Positions 8,957-23,900 are shown, numbered from the stretch's first letter. The stretch: 64,000 nucleotides of DNA from Nemertoderma westbladi (GCA_032718475.1 JAUCBJ010005882.1:1-64000), one strand, 5' to 3'. The notes: generated by a model not told the origin, from the sequence alone. Numbers and translations: made by a program.

Positions 8957-11900
8957 CTAAAAACAAAGTTAATGTTAAATTATATATTAAAAACAAAATA
9001 AAATTTTAATAATATAGTAGGTCTCCTGGGGTGTGTTTGTGTTAATAATTAATAGTGTTGCTAACTTGGCCATGTTTTTCAAGTTTTCGTTGGATTCATG
9101 TGAAAAAACATAATTAAATCAAAAAATATAATGTTTGCTGAGATTGTTTGTTAATTGGCCAATATAAAATGTAAATATCGTAGTAACCGGGTATATTAAA
9201 TAATAATTAATCATGTAAGGTAATTATGTATTATGTTATACACTACAGTATACTATACAGACAGACACACCTCCACACCTGTCCTCCCCTACCGACCGAT
9301 AAACATAATAAAAATACACCAAGGAATAAATATATCGACGGTGCTCATTTTGCACGATACCTATGATTGCTTATTCCTATGATCCACCAGTAATATACCT
9401 GTTGTAGTTGCCTATCATGTATAAATGAATTATTTATTCCTCTATGACATTTTTCTCGTTCGAATAAATAATATTATTATATAAATAATATATTTTATTG
9501 TGTAATAAGTTTTGTATTTATAATATGTATTTTATTTGTTCACCACAGTGCTATTGTGACGTCACAAGTACAGCTAGTCACCACCATGCAACCCCCCTCT
9601 CGACCGTGACATCATGCGTGACAAGGCGGAATCTCAAAGTTAATTTAAAAATTCGACAAATTTCAAATACAACGTACGGGACGGACATTGAGTCAATAAG
9701 GTTGGCATTGATCCATATATTATAATAAAATATTTCTAAATATACCGGTAATTAAATTAATAATTTAAAATTTATTTTATAAACTAATGGTTTTTTTGTG
9801 ACGTGACGTTCGTGAGGGGGGGGGGGGGGGGTAGTAAATACTATTTACAAATTTACAATATGACCGGCTCTAAAAACAACTGTTTTCCTCAGTTTGTCGA
9901 TTTTGGCATTCTTCATTACTAAATAAAATTACTAAAATTTGTAGACCGGAAACCGCGTCACCGAATCCACAAAATATACTATTTTTGAAAAAAAAACCGA
10001 CCTGCACAAAAAGTGCCATATTTTTCGAACAAAAGGGTTTACGAAGTTATCCATTCTTTACTTAGTTTACAGAGTAAAAGATCACAGATTGTCTAACAAT
10101 TTCACAACGGTATCTTTAGGGCTATAAATATTAAAAAATACGATTTCAGGTATAAACCAAGAGTACGGTGAGCGCTACACTTATATAATTAAACTTACAT
10201 TCCAGGACATTGCTCCAGAGTGTAACAGATGCGCCATCAATCTAGCGGTGTTCCGTAGCTTACCCATCTCTAGTCGATGACACGTCTCATATTGATCGCG
10301 AAAACATTTCTCGAACATACCCTTATAGAGTTGGCCCTTGAGGTTGCAGAACCGCTGTGCCAGGAGGCCGTAGAACTTCTCGTAAGATCGTTGCTGAGCG
10401 CAGCAGTCAATAATCATTTGGCATAACTCAGACTAAAAGAAACACAATGTTTATTTAGGCTGGAATTAAATTGAAAAAAAAATCCTTGAACAACATGTTA
10501 AGGACAATTAAATTATATCAACAAAGTCCTTTGACAATTATATAATTAATACACCATTTCGGTAACTTGGTGTAACTAAAGTAACGAAAAATATATATTT
10601 ATCAAATAAAACAGCTATAACTTCAGTTATTCTAATTTGGGATCTGATTGGTTCCCCAATGCGTTTATTTTAAAAGTTTAACATTTTTAAATATATTTTA
10701 AATTAAAGCTTTCAGGCAGGAAATATAACGACTCGCCTCTTGACCGTCTTTAAACTCTATCTTCAGAAGTTTGTGAGCTGCTTCTTCGTAATCCAAACTG
10801 GACTGAATGGTGAGGTATATGGTTCGTCGTAGAGAGACCAGGTTGGTCTCGGTCCGATCTATGATTGGTTGTTGCTCGGTAACGGTATCAACATCCTCCC
10901 CCGATTCCTCGGAATCTCCGTCACCATCATCTTCTTCTTCCGACTCATCGAGGATTTCCTCTCGTAACGTCCTGTATCTTTCCTCGTTGACTGCAAAATC
11001 CGGATCCTCCTTGAATATGTCTAAAAAAAAATAGAAGAAAATAATAGTAGAAAAAAATATCAGAGGAAAAATTTACAAAAATTTAACTTAGTTTTGGCCA
11101 CTTATCGATTTTGAGCCGCTGATATTTCCAGAATTCGAAGACGAAATCGTAAAGAAAACCAATAAGATAAAAAAAAACAAATAAAAAAATACTCTTAACC
11201 TCTATTATGGTAAACTTACATAGAGTAAATACATTAGTAATAGTCAGTGTCACTCATATTAACAAATTTTATCGGAATGTAACTTACTAAGTACATCTTC
11301 GGCGTCCTCCTTCTTAACGTCCTGGAGGGGCAGTAGATGTGTGAACTGGTCCGCGTCGTCCACCAAATCCAATTCATCCACAATCGCGGGGTAATCCTTA
11401 AAACCATCTTTACGTACGGCAAACATTACCTCGATCATATATTGAACACGTTTGTCGATTTGTGAGTCGTGAAGGATTGCTCGTAGTCTATCGTATATAG
11501 CTGAAAGGGGAATAAGTCATTGATAGATAAATATGTTGTAAGACGTGAAATTAATCTTGATCTTGAATATATTTATCATTGAACTTATAGGAGTGTAAAC
11601 GATAAGCCGACAAACGACAACGATAACTATGGAACTGGACCGTGTGATCTTTACTCTCGTTTATTGCTCTAATTTAGTCCAATTTTAAAAAAAACACAAC
11701 TAAATAAATATATAGTATTATTGTGAATTGTGATGTTGCTTTTATCCATGAACAACAATTAGTCTAGCGTATTTGATTGGCTAAAATCATAAAATATGTA
11801 AATATTGGACAGGTTAAGAAAACATCTGATTTACATCATTCTGTGAAAAGTAGCACTTTTCAGCGTTTTGAACCGAGCGAGTGCAGTGAGGGTTGTTTAC

Positions 11901-14900
11901 ATAAATTAACGATCAAAAGTAGGTACAACAAGATGTATAATCAGTAGGGGTGTGCCGGATATCCGGCCGGGCCGAAATTCCGTCCGGATTTAGAGGAAAA
12001 AATCCGGTTCCGGCTCCGGTCGGATTTAAATTTTTTGGCCGGATTTCCATTTCAACGAATTGTTGACAAAATTTACAATTAATGTAAATTTTCAAAAATA
12101 AACTTTAAAATAAATTTTCGTTTAAATTCAAACAAAAATAGACATAAGCAAATACAATGAAATACAATACAATTTTTGTCATAGTTTGTACCGTTGGACT
12201 CAGCGTTACTAGCACTTAATTTATATAATATTACACGCCCATAATTATTAATTAATTATAATTTAATAATTATGGCCCATGTGAAGAATACCAGACTTTC
12301 TGCCGTTATATTTCACTTTGCAGTTACCCCCAAGTGAAGAATACCAGGTTTTCACTAGAAACATAGGTTACAGAAGTGCTGAATCTAACCAAAACAATAA
12401 ACGAATTAGTATATGTACAGGTTATGAGACAGAAATAAGCGCTATAAAACACTTAGTGAAGATAAATTAAAAAAAATAAAAAATCTTCATATATAAAATT
12501 ATAATAAAAAGTCGACCGAAAAGTGAAATCCTTGTATTCTTCACATGGGCGATAATTATTATTAATTAGCCCATAATTAAAACGAGTATGTCTAGGTATA
12601 TTGTTATAAATTGAGATTAAGCTTACCACTATGAATGACCAGTTTATATATTCGACAGGCAAATTTAGAAACTCTAGTAAATCCAATTTAACTCAGAGTG
12701 TATAAAAATACAACAGCTATTATTTCTTCGTTCTATTTTTCAATTTGCAATTTATATTATCAAATCAATTCATTATGATACTAAATATGCATGTACAACT
12801 ATTTGTAAATTAGGAAATTATTCCTTATTTGCAGCCAACCAACGCAAAACGCTCTTCTCGTCCCCTTTAGATAATTGACATATACTTACTAATCTACTTC
12901 TGAATTCATAATATGAATGAAGTCAAAGTCCATATCACATGACCTTGCTGATCATGATTAGCACGTTAGGTTCTGTATCTGTCGACGCAGGACCTAACGC
13001 ACAAAGGACCAAATGATGGGTTCCCCTTCCTCAGTTCTGTTCATTCATACAGGTACCATAGCTTATCGGGAAAAACAAAAAATTCGGATTTTTTTTACAA
13101 ATCCGGCCCCGGCTCCGGCCTCGACGGTTTAAAAATAGCCAATCCGGCACATCCCTAATAATCAGTTTATACGGCGGGTAAAAATGCTATATGAATGGGA
13201 GATTGTTTTAGGCTCATTAAGCCAAGGAATGCCTGTTCATCACCATGGGGGATTTTCCACAGTAAACCCTTCCACTCTGTTTCCCAAGTTGCTTTGGTTC
13301 CCATTTATCGACCACCGAAGGATGAAGGCCAGAGTTGGGCTAGGCTGCAGCAATTAAAGTACTGTGCCCAAACAGTGCTGTCCACTCTAGGGATCGAACC
13401 AAGGCTTCCTAATTGGAAGCCCATGAATGTCACCTCACCACTAGACCAGGCTTAACGACCATTACCGGTATATATCTGCCTACTTACGTGGTACAGATGG
13501 ACACTAAAACCACCTAAAGTCCTCCTGCATACAAAGTCCCATAGCTTATAACATAATCGGTACGGTAAATACATTTTATAGTCCGGTACATGAGTGAATA
13601 AGGTTCAAAGATAAGCGGGTTTATATACCGGAATCGATTCAAATTGTATAATAAAAGAAAGAACCGCAGCGTTTCTCCATTTCGTACCGGACTTTAGATA
13701 CTTCCGTTTCCGGTACATCTCTAACACATACCGTGCATTCCTCTGGGTGTGACGTCATTCAGTTTATGACCGCATTCTTTCAGAAAACCTACAGCCATTT
13801 CGACTGAGTCATTGGTTGGGTTCTCCAGCAACAAAGTTAGTATTTCCAAAGCGATAATCTCATGGGCCTAAAACGAAACATTACAAAGAAATATAATTAA
13901 TAAAAAACATAATAAAAAATGATATTTCAATATATTATGGGTCAATGCCAACCATATTGATATCAGATTAATATCCCTGCTGAATATAATTCCTGTGAAC
14001 AAATAAACATTGATTTGTAGTAAATTTGAGATATTAGAAATACAAATAAAAAATTAACGTGGTCCGATTTTTTGTCACTTATGTGACACTCAGTAAATGA
14101 TTAATTTAATGGCATATAAATTGTCAAATATGAGCCATTAACCCGATGTGTTAACACTCCCACTAATATTCTTCCATATGAATAAGTTAGATGGCAATTT
14201 TAGGTGGTTAATCAGTGCATATGAATAATTGCGCGAGAGTCTCCAAAATGGCCCAAAAAAGTGTCCCTTAACGGAGGTTTTTTTTATCAGAAAACGCGAA
14301 CTCAAAGATTTTCAGTGAGACTGCTCCGTAAACATTTAATTGGCCAGGTTGAAGAAACTGCCCTGTCCCATAACGTGACATGATGTCCCATACTTGACAT
14401 TGTATTGGGGACAGAAGTTAATCATGGTCTAACTTACATATAATTAATGGTTAGGGGCTTACCAGTCACAGATAAACTGTAACCTGAATTGACAACAGAC
14501 GAAATTAATTTATTACCAAATTAACTATTTGTGGAAAGGGTTTTTAGATTGGGACAGTAGTTGAGAGTGGGATGTAAGTTGGGAATGGAACAGGAGTTGA
14601 ATTCTAGTACGGGAGTTGTTTGAAGAATTTTATGATTTGTTTTTAATTGGAAAATAAATGTCAAAATTTATAATAATCGTTTCCATGCAAATTCCGTCCT
14701 ATACTATATCAATATGTCCCATACATGACATAAAAAACTGTCTATTTACATTTTCAAATTAATTTTTTTAATATAAAATAACGGTTTTCATTTGACCATA
14801 ATATGTAACATTTTTGTGTATCACATTGTTATTAACAGGAAAAAAAACAACTAGCCCCACTTTTCACGGCAAAGTTGCCAGAAAGTGACACTTTGTCTTG

Positions 14901-17900
14901 TCACTCTATGTATAATTTATTTTTAGTGACAGAATTTTTAAATTTTATCTCACCAGAAAACTTTCCACTTCGATCTGACATCTCTTGCCGGACACCTCAA
15001 TACCCTATTAAAGGACTGCTACTTCAATTTTTCAAGAATATGGACATAAAGTACGAAAAAAATATTTATATATTTCCCATACGTGACAAAAAAAATTTTC
15101 TAAATTTTTGCATTCCAGAGCGATTCTCTCAATAACGGCCAAGAAATTTGTGGGGCACTTTATGGTTTCATATGCAGAAATTATCGCTCTTTCTAACCAT
15201 GACTATGGTATATTCTCAAAGTTGATTTCAAAATTCAACAAATTTCAAAAATCACGTACGGGACATTGGTCAATATGGTTGGCATTCATTGAAATTCATT
15301 GAAAACAAGTTTTCTTGTAAATAACTTGTGTAAAGGATGTCCTTAAAGCAAGAAAGTATCAATAAGTTTGAAAGTGTCACCTGACATGTCAAGGAGCCGA
15401 TGGTATAAGTTAAATAATTTGGGATCAAAACTTTAATAAAATTACATTCCGATAGAGTTAGCACAACCACCACCACCACCAGGGCACCAGCTCTACAAAA
15501 TGGTGAATAATGAAATAAAAACCACCGGGAAGTTATGTTAAGATTATACAATGTTAATAATAAATTATATTATGGAATGTTTGAATCCATATCATCTCAA
15601 AATAAATTACCTCAAAATAATTATCCCTACTAATATAACTCTCTGATGAGAGTTTTAATAGTTCAATAGTTGAGAATATAAATATCGGTAATTTTACCAA
15701 GTGATGTGGGGCGAGTCAAAACTGCCACCCATCATCTAACTGTTAATAATTATACTATGGCCGTTTTCTAAAATTCTGTGTGTGTTGGAAGCTATAATAT
15801 AACTAGCCATTGTATAATTATAATTGTTCGCTAAAAGACGACTTACATCTTTTGCTGCACGAAGGCTCGCCCCACTCGTGTTATAGTGCAGTAACAGGCT
15901 ATCCTACTTAACCCACAGGAGTATTAATAGGGTAGAAGCGGGATTCAGTAATTAGCTTGGGGTGGGGGGTGGGGGGGTGGGTGGGTGGGTGAAAGGTTGA
16001 GTTTCGCAATTTTCCCCGCCCGCTCCGTCTATTACCCTTAAAGTATAAGGGTTAGGGATATTACTAGATGGAATGGACGGGAAGATGGGGGGGGGGGGGG
16101 GGGGGAGACAATACTAAAACAATACGGTCAGAAACCGTAGAATGGAAACATCCAAATAAAGTTAGCCAATGACAAGAGGGTTCATAGAGTACGAGTACAC
16201 TGCAGTTGTGTGGTAAAACACTAAATCTCGAAAATAAGCGTTTAGAGAAAAATTCGAGAACATTTTTAAATAGTCAAGATCGGGTGATTTTCATATCACA
16301 GGGAAGAGGAAAACTTATTTAATTAATTAATTTCCCTAATGGTTCTTCCACATTCTTGAAAACATGTCGCTTAAAGTTTAGGAAACGAACGTAACTCACC
16401 ACTTCCTGGTTGACGAGATGAGCCAAGAACCTAGAGGAAGACAGACTGGGGGTCTTTAGGTTCCGTCTGTAGCCTTTACGGAAGGTGAGAATCAGTCGCT
16501 TAACGACCAGTTCGCCAATCTGTGGAAACTTCGTGTTTATAACGGATACGAGAGCCGCGTAGACGTTAGTGAAGGTAGGTGAGGCTGACTGGGCCTGGAT
16601 TACAGACCGGGAGAATAAACCTCTACAGGGAAATAAAGCGGAGTTAGTGAAGGTAGGTGAGGCTGACTGGGCCTGGATTACAGACCGGGAGAATAAACCT
16701 CTATAGGGAAATAAAGTGGAGTTAGTGAAGGTAGGTGAGGCTGACTGGGCCTGGATTACAGAGCGGGAGAATAAACCTCTATAGGGAAATAAAGTGGAGT
16801 TAGAGAAGGTAGGTGAGACAGACTGGGCCTGGATTACAGATCGGGAGAATAAACCTCTATAGGGAAATAAAGTTGAGTTAGTGAAGGTAGGTGAGTCTGA
16901 CTGAGCCTGGATTACAGACCGGGAAAATAAACCTCTATAGGGAAATAAAGTGGAGTTAGTGAAGGTAGGTGAGGCTGACTGGGCATGGATTATATAAGCA
17001 GTAGGTAATTATTCTATAACACAATACAATCCTGTAATCCAGTGTATAATATTAGTAGTACAACAATCCAGCAATATTATAATTAGTAATACAGCGGTAC
17101 AATAATTAGGCAGAACAACCTCACTCTGCCAGCTTTACATGTAGGCCTAACCCTCCACCTGTCACACTGTACTGTACATCTGTATGTATCTCTTAACCTC
17201 AGTTCAGCCAGTCCGGTACCGGTACAACCCACATTCGTACATCCCTCTATTGGGCCATGGCCTCTTATTTCCCCTTATACTCCCCCCAGTTCATTAATGA
17301 ACTAATCTTGAATTGTCACACATGTGGAAATCATAATTTTACTTTCAGTTTATATTAATCCCATATCTCATAGGTGGTCTTGACACTCGTCCCGTACGCA
17401 ATCTATAGTGCTCTCCTGGTTCTTCAACTGCGTTTGCATTGGTATAATCGACAGTTTCCTCCAAACTTTCATTTGCAACAATATTATCTTCTTCATTTGA
17501 GCTAGATTCACTGTTACTATCACTATAATTCTGGTGTTGTACGGGTACTGTTGTGCAGTACTGAGCAGTACTGAGATTATTTGGGCTTATCTGCCCACAT
17601 TCCGCTTTCCTAATGTCTTGTATATGTCGCTTGTATCCACCTGCTATAACTGACCAAGAATCTGGAACCGCCTCAATTATCAGTGGGCCTCTCCATTTTG
17701 TGTGGCACTTTACATGTTGTTTCGGCTTAATATATACAAATTCCCCAATTTTAAACTTATATTCCATTTCCGGTTCTGTTGCAATAACTTCCGTAACACC
17801 TGGTAATTTGGTGATATGATTTGAGGTAAGCAGTTCCCATGGTGACTTATTTCCATGTGATGCAGTCCTGTTATACCAAAAGGCAATTTGCGTGGGTTCT

Positions 17901-20900
17901 TTGCCTGTTCTTGCTGCCCATGTCTTAATAGTTCTATGGGATCTTTCAACTATATTCCCTTGTGGTCTATAAGTGCACGAGGTCCGGTGTTTAACTTCCC
18001 ATTTTTCCAAAAATTGTTTTGTTTCTTTACTCCTAAAAGCGGGTCCATTATCAGACAATAACTCTTCTGGGGGCCCCCACTCAACAAATACTTGCTGCAA
18101 TTCCTTTATAACTGCCTCTGCAGTTTCTTTATTAACTTTACGCCATATAGTAAACCCGGTAGCGCAATCGACCATTGTCAGATATTGGTTTTTATTTTCA
18201 TCCTCTGTGAAGTCAGTTGATAGTCTTTCCCACCCTCGCTCCATCTTACAAGTTCCTTTTTTCACTGCAGTAACAGGATTTGGATCTATGTATTTGCATT
18301 TATTACAGCTATTGCACACTTCTTTGACTAATTTCCTTGTCACATTCATTGTCTGTAATTCTCTAAGTGCTTAGGCTGTAGCGGAGTACCCTAAACTTTT
18401 AAATTGTGAACTAATTTTTAAATTTAATTATATTTTAACGCGATTTTAATTGAATATACTGCTGAAGACGCCCGCGAGGGTGAAATGGCCATACGGTAAA
18501 TAATTAACTTCATTTTTTATATATCCACGTGGTGAAAGACCCTTCCTTGCCTTTATTAATCCTGTAATTATGAATACGCCACGTAAAACGTTGTTCCGGT
18601 TAATCCAAAACCTAAGTTTATCGAATTCCGTATCATTGTTACATAACATTTGAGTACGATCCGTATCTGTATGAGCAATTTGATGAATCTCTTTAATTCT
18701 CTCAATCACGTGTGCTTTGTTGCAAGGAACATTGTGTGCTTGTATTCCTATTCCTGCTATTTCCCTTATGTTTTTATTTTCGTCATTCCCCTTTAACCAT
18801 GATTTCGGAACTCTGGTTAAGCAATCTGCCAGGTTCTTAGCAGATGTAATTTGCTGTATTGTCACTTTTATGCCATATTCATCCACCGTCCTCTTTAATA
18901 GCTATAATCGTCTTCTTATTAACATTTTTGATAGACCTTTTGTCTTCAAACGGTGCTCATCATTCAACATTGATTTGATCCAACCATATGCTGAGCTCGA
19001 ATCTGTATATATCGTAATTGTTTTAAGACCCCACTCAATAGCAATGTTTAACCCCTCAATGATCGCAGTCAGTTCTGCCGCATTTATATGCTCAGGGTCA
19101 TCGTCTTTTCTCAACCATGCTCTATCCTCGGCGACTACCCCACCAATCTTCACTAACGCCCCAATGGCTATTGTACTTGCGTCGGCCCATACTTCTCCTA
19201 CGTGAGTCTTCATTATTGGCCACTGACCTTGTGAGGGATCTACTTTATTGACTCTATCTACCACCTCAATGAGTTTCTTTCTAGTGTTCTCACTGATAGG
19301 ATCATCCATGCTAACTGATGATTATTGGCGTTGTAGCCACCCACATGCAACGCGCAACCAACCAGAAATTAAATAATTACCTCGGAGTTGACCAATCACA
19401 GCCAATAATTTTCGATGGGTCACTATCCCTTGAATAGATTCTATTGTCGGTAAATCGCTGTCTCTGATCCATCGACCATCCTTCACATACACTCCCAATA
19501 TTCGAGCCCCATTTTTAACCTCCACTGGTTCTTTAGATTCAAGCCCAAATTTCTTCAAATGATTTCTAACATCATCAGCTGTAATTCCAGAATCCAGGTC
19601 CACATAGACATCATCACGGAAACTTTCTGTGGCTCTCTCAATCTTCTCGTCTTGTTTTAGCACAGTCTCTACAATATTGTCAAGTATCTTTGGTGCTGGG
19701 CCCAGTCCAAAACCAAGCTTGGTCATACAATATCGTTTGTCCTTATACTCAACAACTTGGTATGGATGCAGTTTAGAATGCACATTGACCTGCATATAGG
19801 CCCACTTCAAGTCAATCAGTGCTGTCCTTTCACCCATGGTAGCCCACTTTCTCAGTTTCTCAACACTGGTAGCTGATTCCGTTCAAGGTTCATTTATAAT
19901 AAATTGATTCAATTTTCGAAAATCCATTATCGGACGTACTCGATCTTTTTTGGTTCATTTTTGTACATTAGAGGAATGAGTGCTTTTGTTTCCCCGTGAA
20001 ATTCTTTTAACCATTCACCCATGCCAATATCAAACTTCTCCCGTAGTTCCTGGGGAATTTTGTATTGCTTTACTCTATTAGTCAGTTTGTCTGGGTTTTG
20101 TCCAGTGATGAATATATACTCTGTTTCCCATTATATTGAGATTGTAATCAAAGCTTCAGGATTAATATTTCCAACTGCACTCATTAATTGTAAATTTGGG
20201 ACTGAATTAAACAGCACACTAACAGTGTCTTTCGGCCCACATTGAATGGAGATCCCCCCCATTTTTTTTATAATGTTCCATCCTATAACTAAGTCTAAGC
20301 CCCCAACCATGTCTACAATAACTAAAAATTCACATTTAGGCAAAGTGACATTATTAATTCTAATTTGTGTTTCAATTGTCCCCATAATCATATCTGTTTT
20401 TGTACCATCTAACATTGAAATAGTGTTTCCAGCCATCTTTCGATCTAAAATCCCATTAATCCTAGCACTACATTTATGTGAGACAATCGACTGCCTACAA
20501 CCAGTATCTATTAACCCATCTACTGCAATTCCACCACATTCTGCCTTTATAATTGGCAGATCGCCCATTATTTTAGGGAAACGGCCACTAGCGCATATGC
20601 CGTTCCCCTCTACTCGTTTCCCTAGCTCTGTAGCCTTCCACTTGGCCGCATGGAACTATCTGCTCCAGTATGTTTGCAGTACAGTTGCGAGCTATGTAGT
20701 CTGGTCCTCCACATCTAAAACAATTACTGGCAATCGAATCCCTATAGTTGTGGTAACTTGATTCTCCCCAACATTCTCGTGCATAATGTCCACTTTTTCC
20801 ACATCTGAAGCAGTTAATCCCAAATCCTTGGCCTCGACCCCGGGATATATTTACTTGCCCTCGGCCAATTCTGAAATTTCCTCCATCTCTACCACGACCA

Positions 20901-23900
20901 GTTGTAAGATTGCCTATCTCTCGTCCCCGACCGAAACTTGTCCCATCTCGCTCTCGATGGAAACTTCCACCTCCTCGGGGATTTTGGAAATTTCCAGGAA
21001 ATCCTCCAGCAGCTCCAACAGATCCAATTGGATACGGTAGGCCGACAACTAATCCCCCTGCAGCTCCTACGGTGCCAGAATCCTTATGTTGTTCTGACAA
21101 TAATCTGCGGGCCTGAACAATTAGATTGTTCAGTTCCAATCCATCAACTAAAGCTTTGACCTCCCCAGCTATCCTTTCAGGAAGAACACTGACGAACTGC
21201 AGAGCAATAATTATATTAGCTACAACTGTCTCTACCGCGTTTAGTTTTATTTCATCAGACACTAATCCAAACAGTCGTTTTAAATCGGCTAGGTACGTAT
21301 CCGCTGCCTCCCCATCCTGCAGTTTCCGTATCTTAAACAGTTCGTAGGCAGTATACTCGCTAACAGCAAATGCAGATATTAATGCCTTCTTTATTAGGTC
21401 ACAATCTTGCTTTTCGGCGTTAGATAACTGACTCACTACTTCATACGCTGACCCATCTAACGACAATCGTAAATAAGTTGCCCGCGCCTCCTCTTTTAAT
21501 CCAGCCTCGACCACTAATACATCATAAGTGTCATTAAATATCGCCAGCCACTGACTCGGATCTGTACTACCATTATACTTCTTAACATCATCTGAGAGTT
21601 TTGGAGCCATGTTGCCCGGTTAGCTTATAAGATATAATAAGTAATATCAATCGTAATATCATTAATATCAATCACACACTACTCCAGAATCAGGTTTATA
21701 TTAACTCCTGCACTCAATACACCACCGGTAGGCCTACTCAGTCGTTCCACCCTAACTATCTACCTGTTTTAATTTACCGCCACCTTATATATATCGCAAC
21801 TCAACCCACAGAGTCTCTTATTGTACCTTATAGATTACAGACCGGGAGAATAAACCTCTATAGGGAAATAAAGTGGAGTTAGTGAAGGTAGGTGAGGCTG
21901 GCTGGGCCTGGATTACAGATCGGGCGAATAAACCTCAATATGGAAATAAAGTGGAGTTAGTGAAGGTAGGCGAGACTGACTGGGCCTGGATTACAGAGCG
22001 GGCGAATAAACCTCTACAGGGAAATAAAGTGGAGTTAGTGAAGGTAGGTGAGGCTGGCTGGGCCTGGATTACAGATCGGGCGAATAAACCTCTATAGGGA
22101 AATAAAGTGGAGTTAGTGAAGGTAGGTGAGGCTGACTGGGCCTGGATTACAGATCGGGCGAATAAACCTCTATAGGGAAATAAAGTGGAGTTAGTGAAGG
22201 TAGGTGAGGCTGACTGGGCCTGGATTACAGATCGGGCGAATAAACCTCTATAGGGAAATAAAGTGGAGTTAGTGAAGGTAGGTGAGGCTGACTGGGCCTG
22301 GATTACAGATCGGGCGAATAAACCTCTATAGGGAAATAAAGTGGAGTTAGTGAAGGTAGGTGAGGCTGGCTGGGCCTGGATTACAGATCGGGCGAATAAA
22401 CCTCTATAGGGAAATAAAGTGGAGTTAGTGAAGGTAGGTGAGGCTGGCTGGGCCTGGATTACAGATCGGGCGAATAAACCTCTATAGGGAAATAAAGTGG
22501 AGTTAGTGAAGGTAGGTGAGACTGGCTGGGCCTGGATTACAGATCGGGCGAATAAACCTCTATAGGGAAATAAAGTGGAGTTAGTGAAGGTGGGTGAGGC
22601 TGGCTGGGCCTGGATTACAGATCGGGCGAATAAACCTCTATAGGGAAATAAAGTGGAGTTAGTGAAGGTAGGTGAGACTGGCTGGGCCTGGATTACAGAT
22701 CGGGCGAATAAACCTCTATAAGGAAATAAAGTGGAGTTAGTGAAGGTAGGTGAGGCTGGCTGGGCCTGGATTACAGATCGGGCGAATAAACCTCTATAGG
22801 GAAATAAAGTGGAGTTAGTGAAGGTAGGTGAGACTGGCTGGGCCTGGATTACAGATCGGGCGAATAAACCTCTATAGGGAAATAAAGTGGAGTTAGTGAA
22901 GGTAGGTGAGGCTGGCTGGGCCTGGATTACAGACCGGGAGAATAAACCTCTACAGGGAAATAAAGTAGAGTTAGTGAAGGTAGGTGAGGCTGACTGGGCC
23001 TGGATTACAGACCGGGAGAATAAACCTCTATAGGGAAATAAAGTGGAGTTAGTGAAGGTAGGTGAGCCTGACTGGGCCTGGATTACAGACCGGGAGAATA
23101 AACCTCTATAGGGAAATAAAGTAGTGTTAGTGAAGGTAGGTGAGGCTGACTGCGCCTGGATTACAGACCGGGAGAATAAACCTCTATAGGGAAATAAAGT
23201 GGAGTTAGTGAAGGTAGGTGAGGCTGACTGGGCCTGGATTACAGATCGGGCGAATAAACCTCTACAGGGAAACAAAGTGGAGTTAGTGAAGGTAGGTGAG
23301 GCTGACTGGGCCTGGATTACAGACCGGGAGAATAAACCTCTATAGGGAAATAAAGTGGAGTTAGTGAAGGTAGGTGAGGCTGACTGGGCCTGGATTACAG
23401 ATCGGGCGAATAAACCTCTACAGGGAAACAAAGTGGAGTTAGTGAAGGTAGGTGAGGCTGACTGGGCCTGGATTACAGAGCGGGCGAATAAACCTCTACA
23501 GGGAAACAAAGTGGAGTTAGTGAAGGTAGGTGAGGCTGACTGGGCCTGGATTACAGACCGGGAGAATAAACCTCTACAGGGAAATAAAGTAGAGTTAGTG
23601 AAGGTAGGTGAGGCTGACTGGGCCTGGATTACAGAGCGGGCGAATAAACCTCTATAGGGAAATAAAGTGGAGTTAGTGAAGGTAGGTGAGCCTGACTGGG
23701 CCTGGATTACAGACCGGGAGAATAAACCTCTATAGGGAAATAAAGTAGTGTTAGTGAAGGTAGGTGAGGCTGACTGCGCCTGGATTACAGACCGGGAGAA
23801 TAAACCTCTACAGGGAAACAAAGTGGAGTTAGTGAAGGTAGGTGAGGCTGACTGGGCCTGGATTACAGATCGGGCGAATAAACCTCTACAGGGAAACAAA

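Larger units (their letters stand above)
16993..21832 (-). mobile_element. Ty3/gypsy-like LTR retrotransposon, degenerate, inside the array
   Basis: The order on the minus strand is LTR, gag, protease, RT, RNase H, integrase, polypurine tract, LTR. The insertion duplicates GATTA (16988-16992 and 21833-21837), a word of the array unit. LTRs begin TATAAG and end CTTATA rather than TG..CA; the two copies are recognisably related only at their ends, so the insertion is old or recombined. The gag, RT, RNase H and integrase segments share one frame and are separated by in-frame stops; protease is in another frame. It cannot make a full polyprotein as it stands. Confidence 0.88.

Noticed and set aside
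10807-11034. Plus-strand Ser-rich ORF
   Set aside because: It is the antisense of the acidic linker in CWC22 exon E7.
13380-13460. A functional tRNA gene
   Set aside because: Boxes A and B are present but the cloverleaf is degenerate and a SINE body follows.
14875-15135. 86-codon ORF inside the inverted-end element as a transposase
   Set aside because: Too short, no catalytic motif, and not conserved at the second copy near 9.6 kb.
21935-23899. 654-codon ORF (and the 187-codon ORF at 25119-25682) as an independent repeat-protein gene
   Set aside because: Each 26-residue unit is exon E4 of CWC22 plus translated intron end; it is an intronic array, not a gene with its own start.
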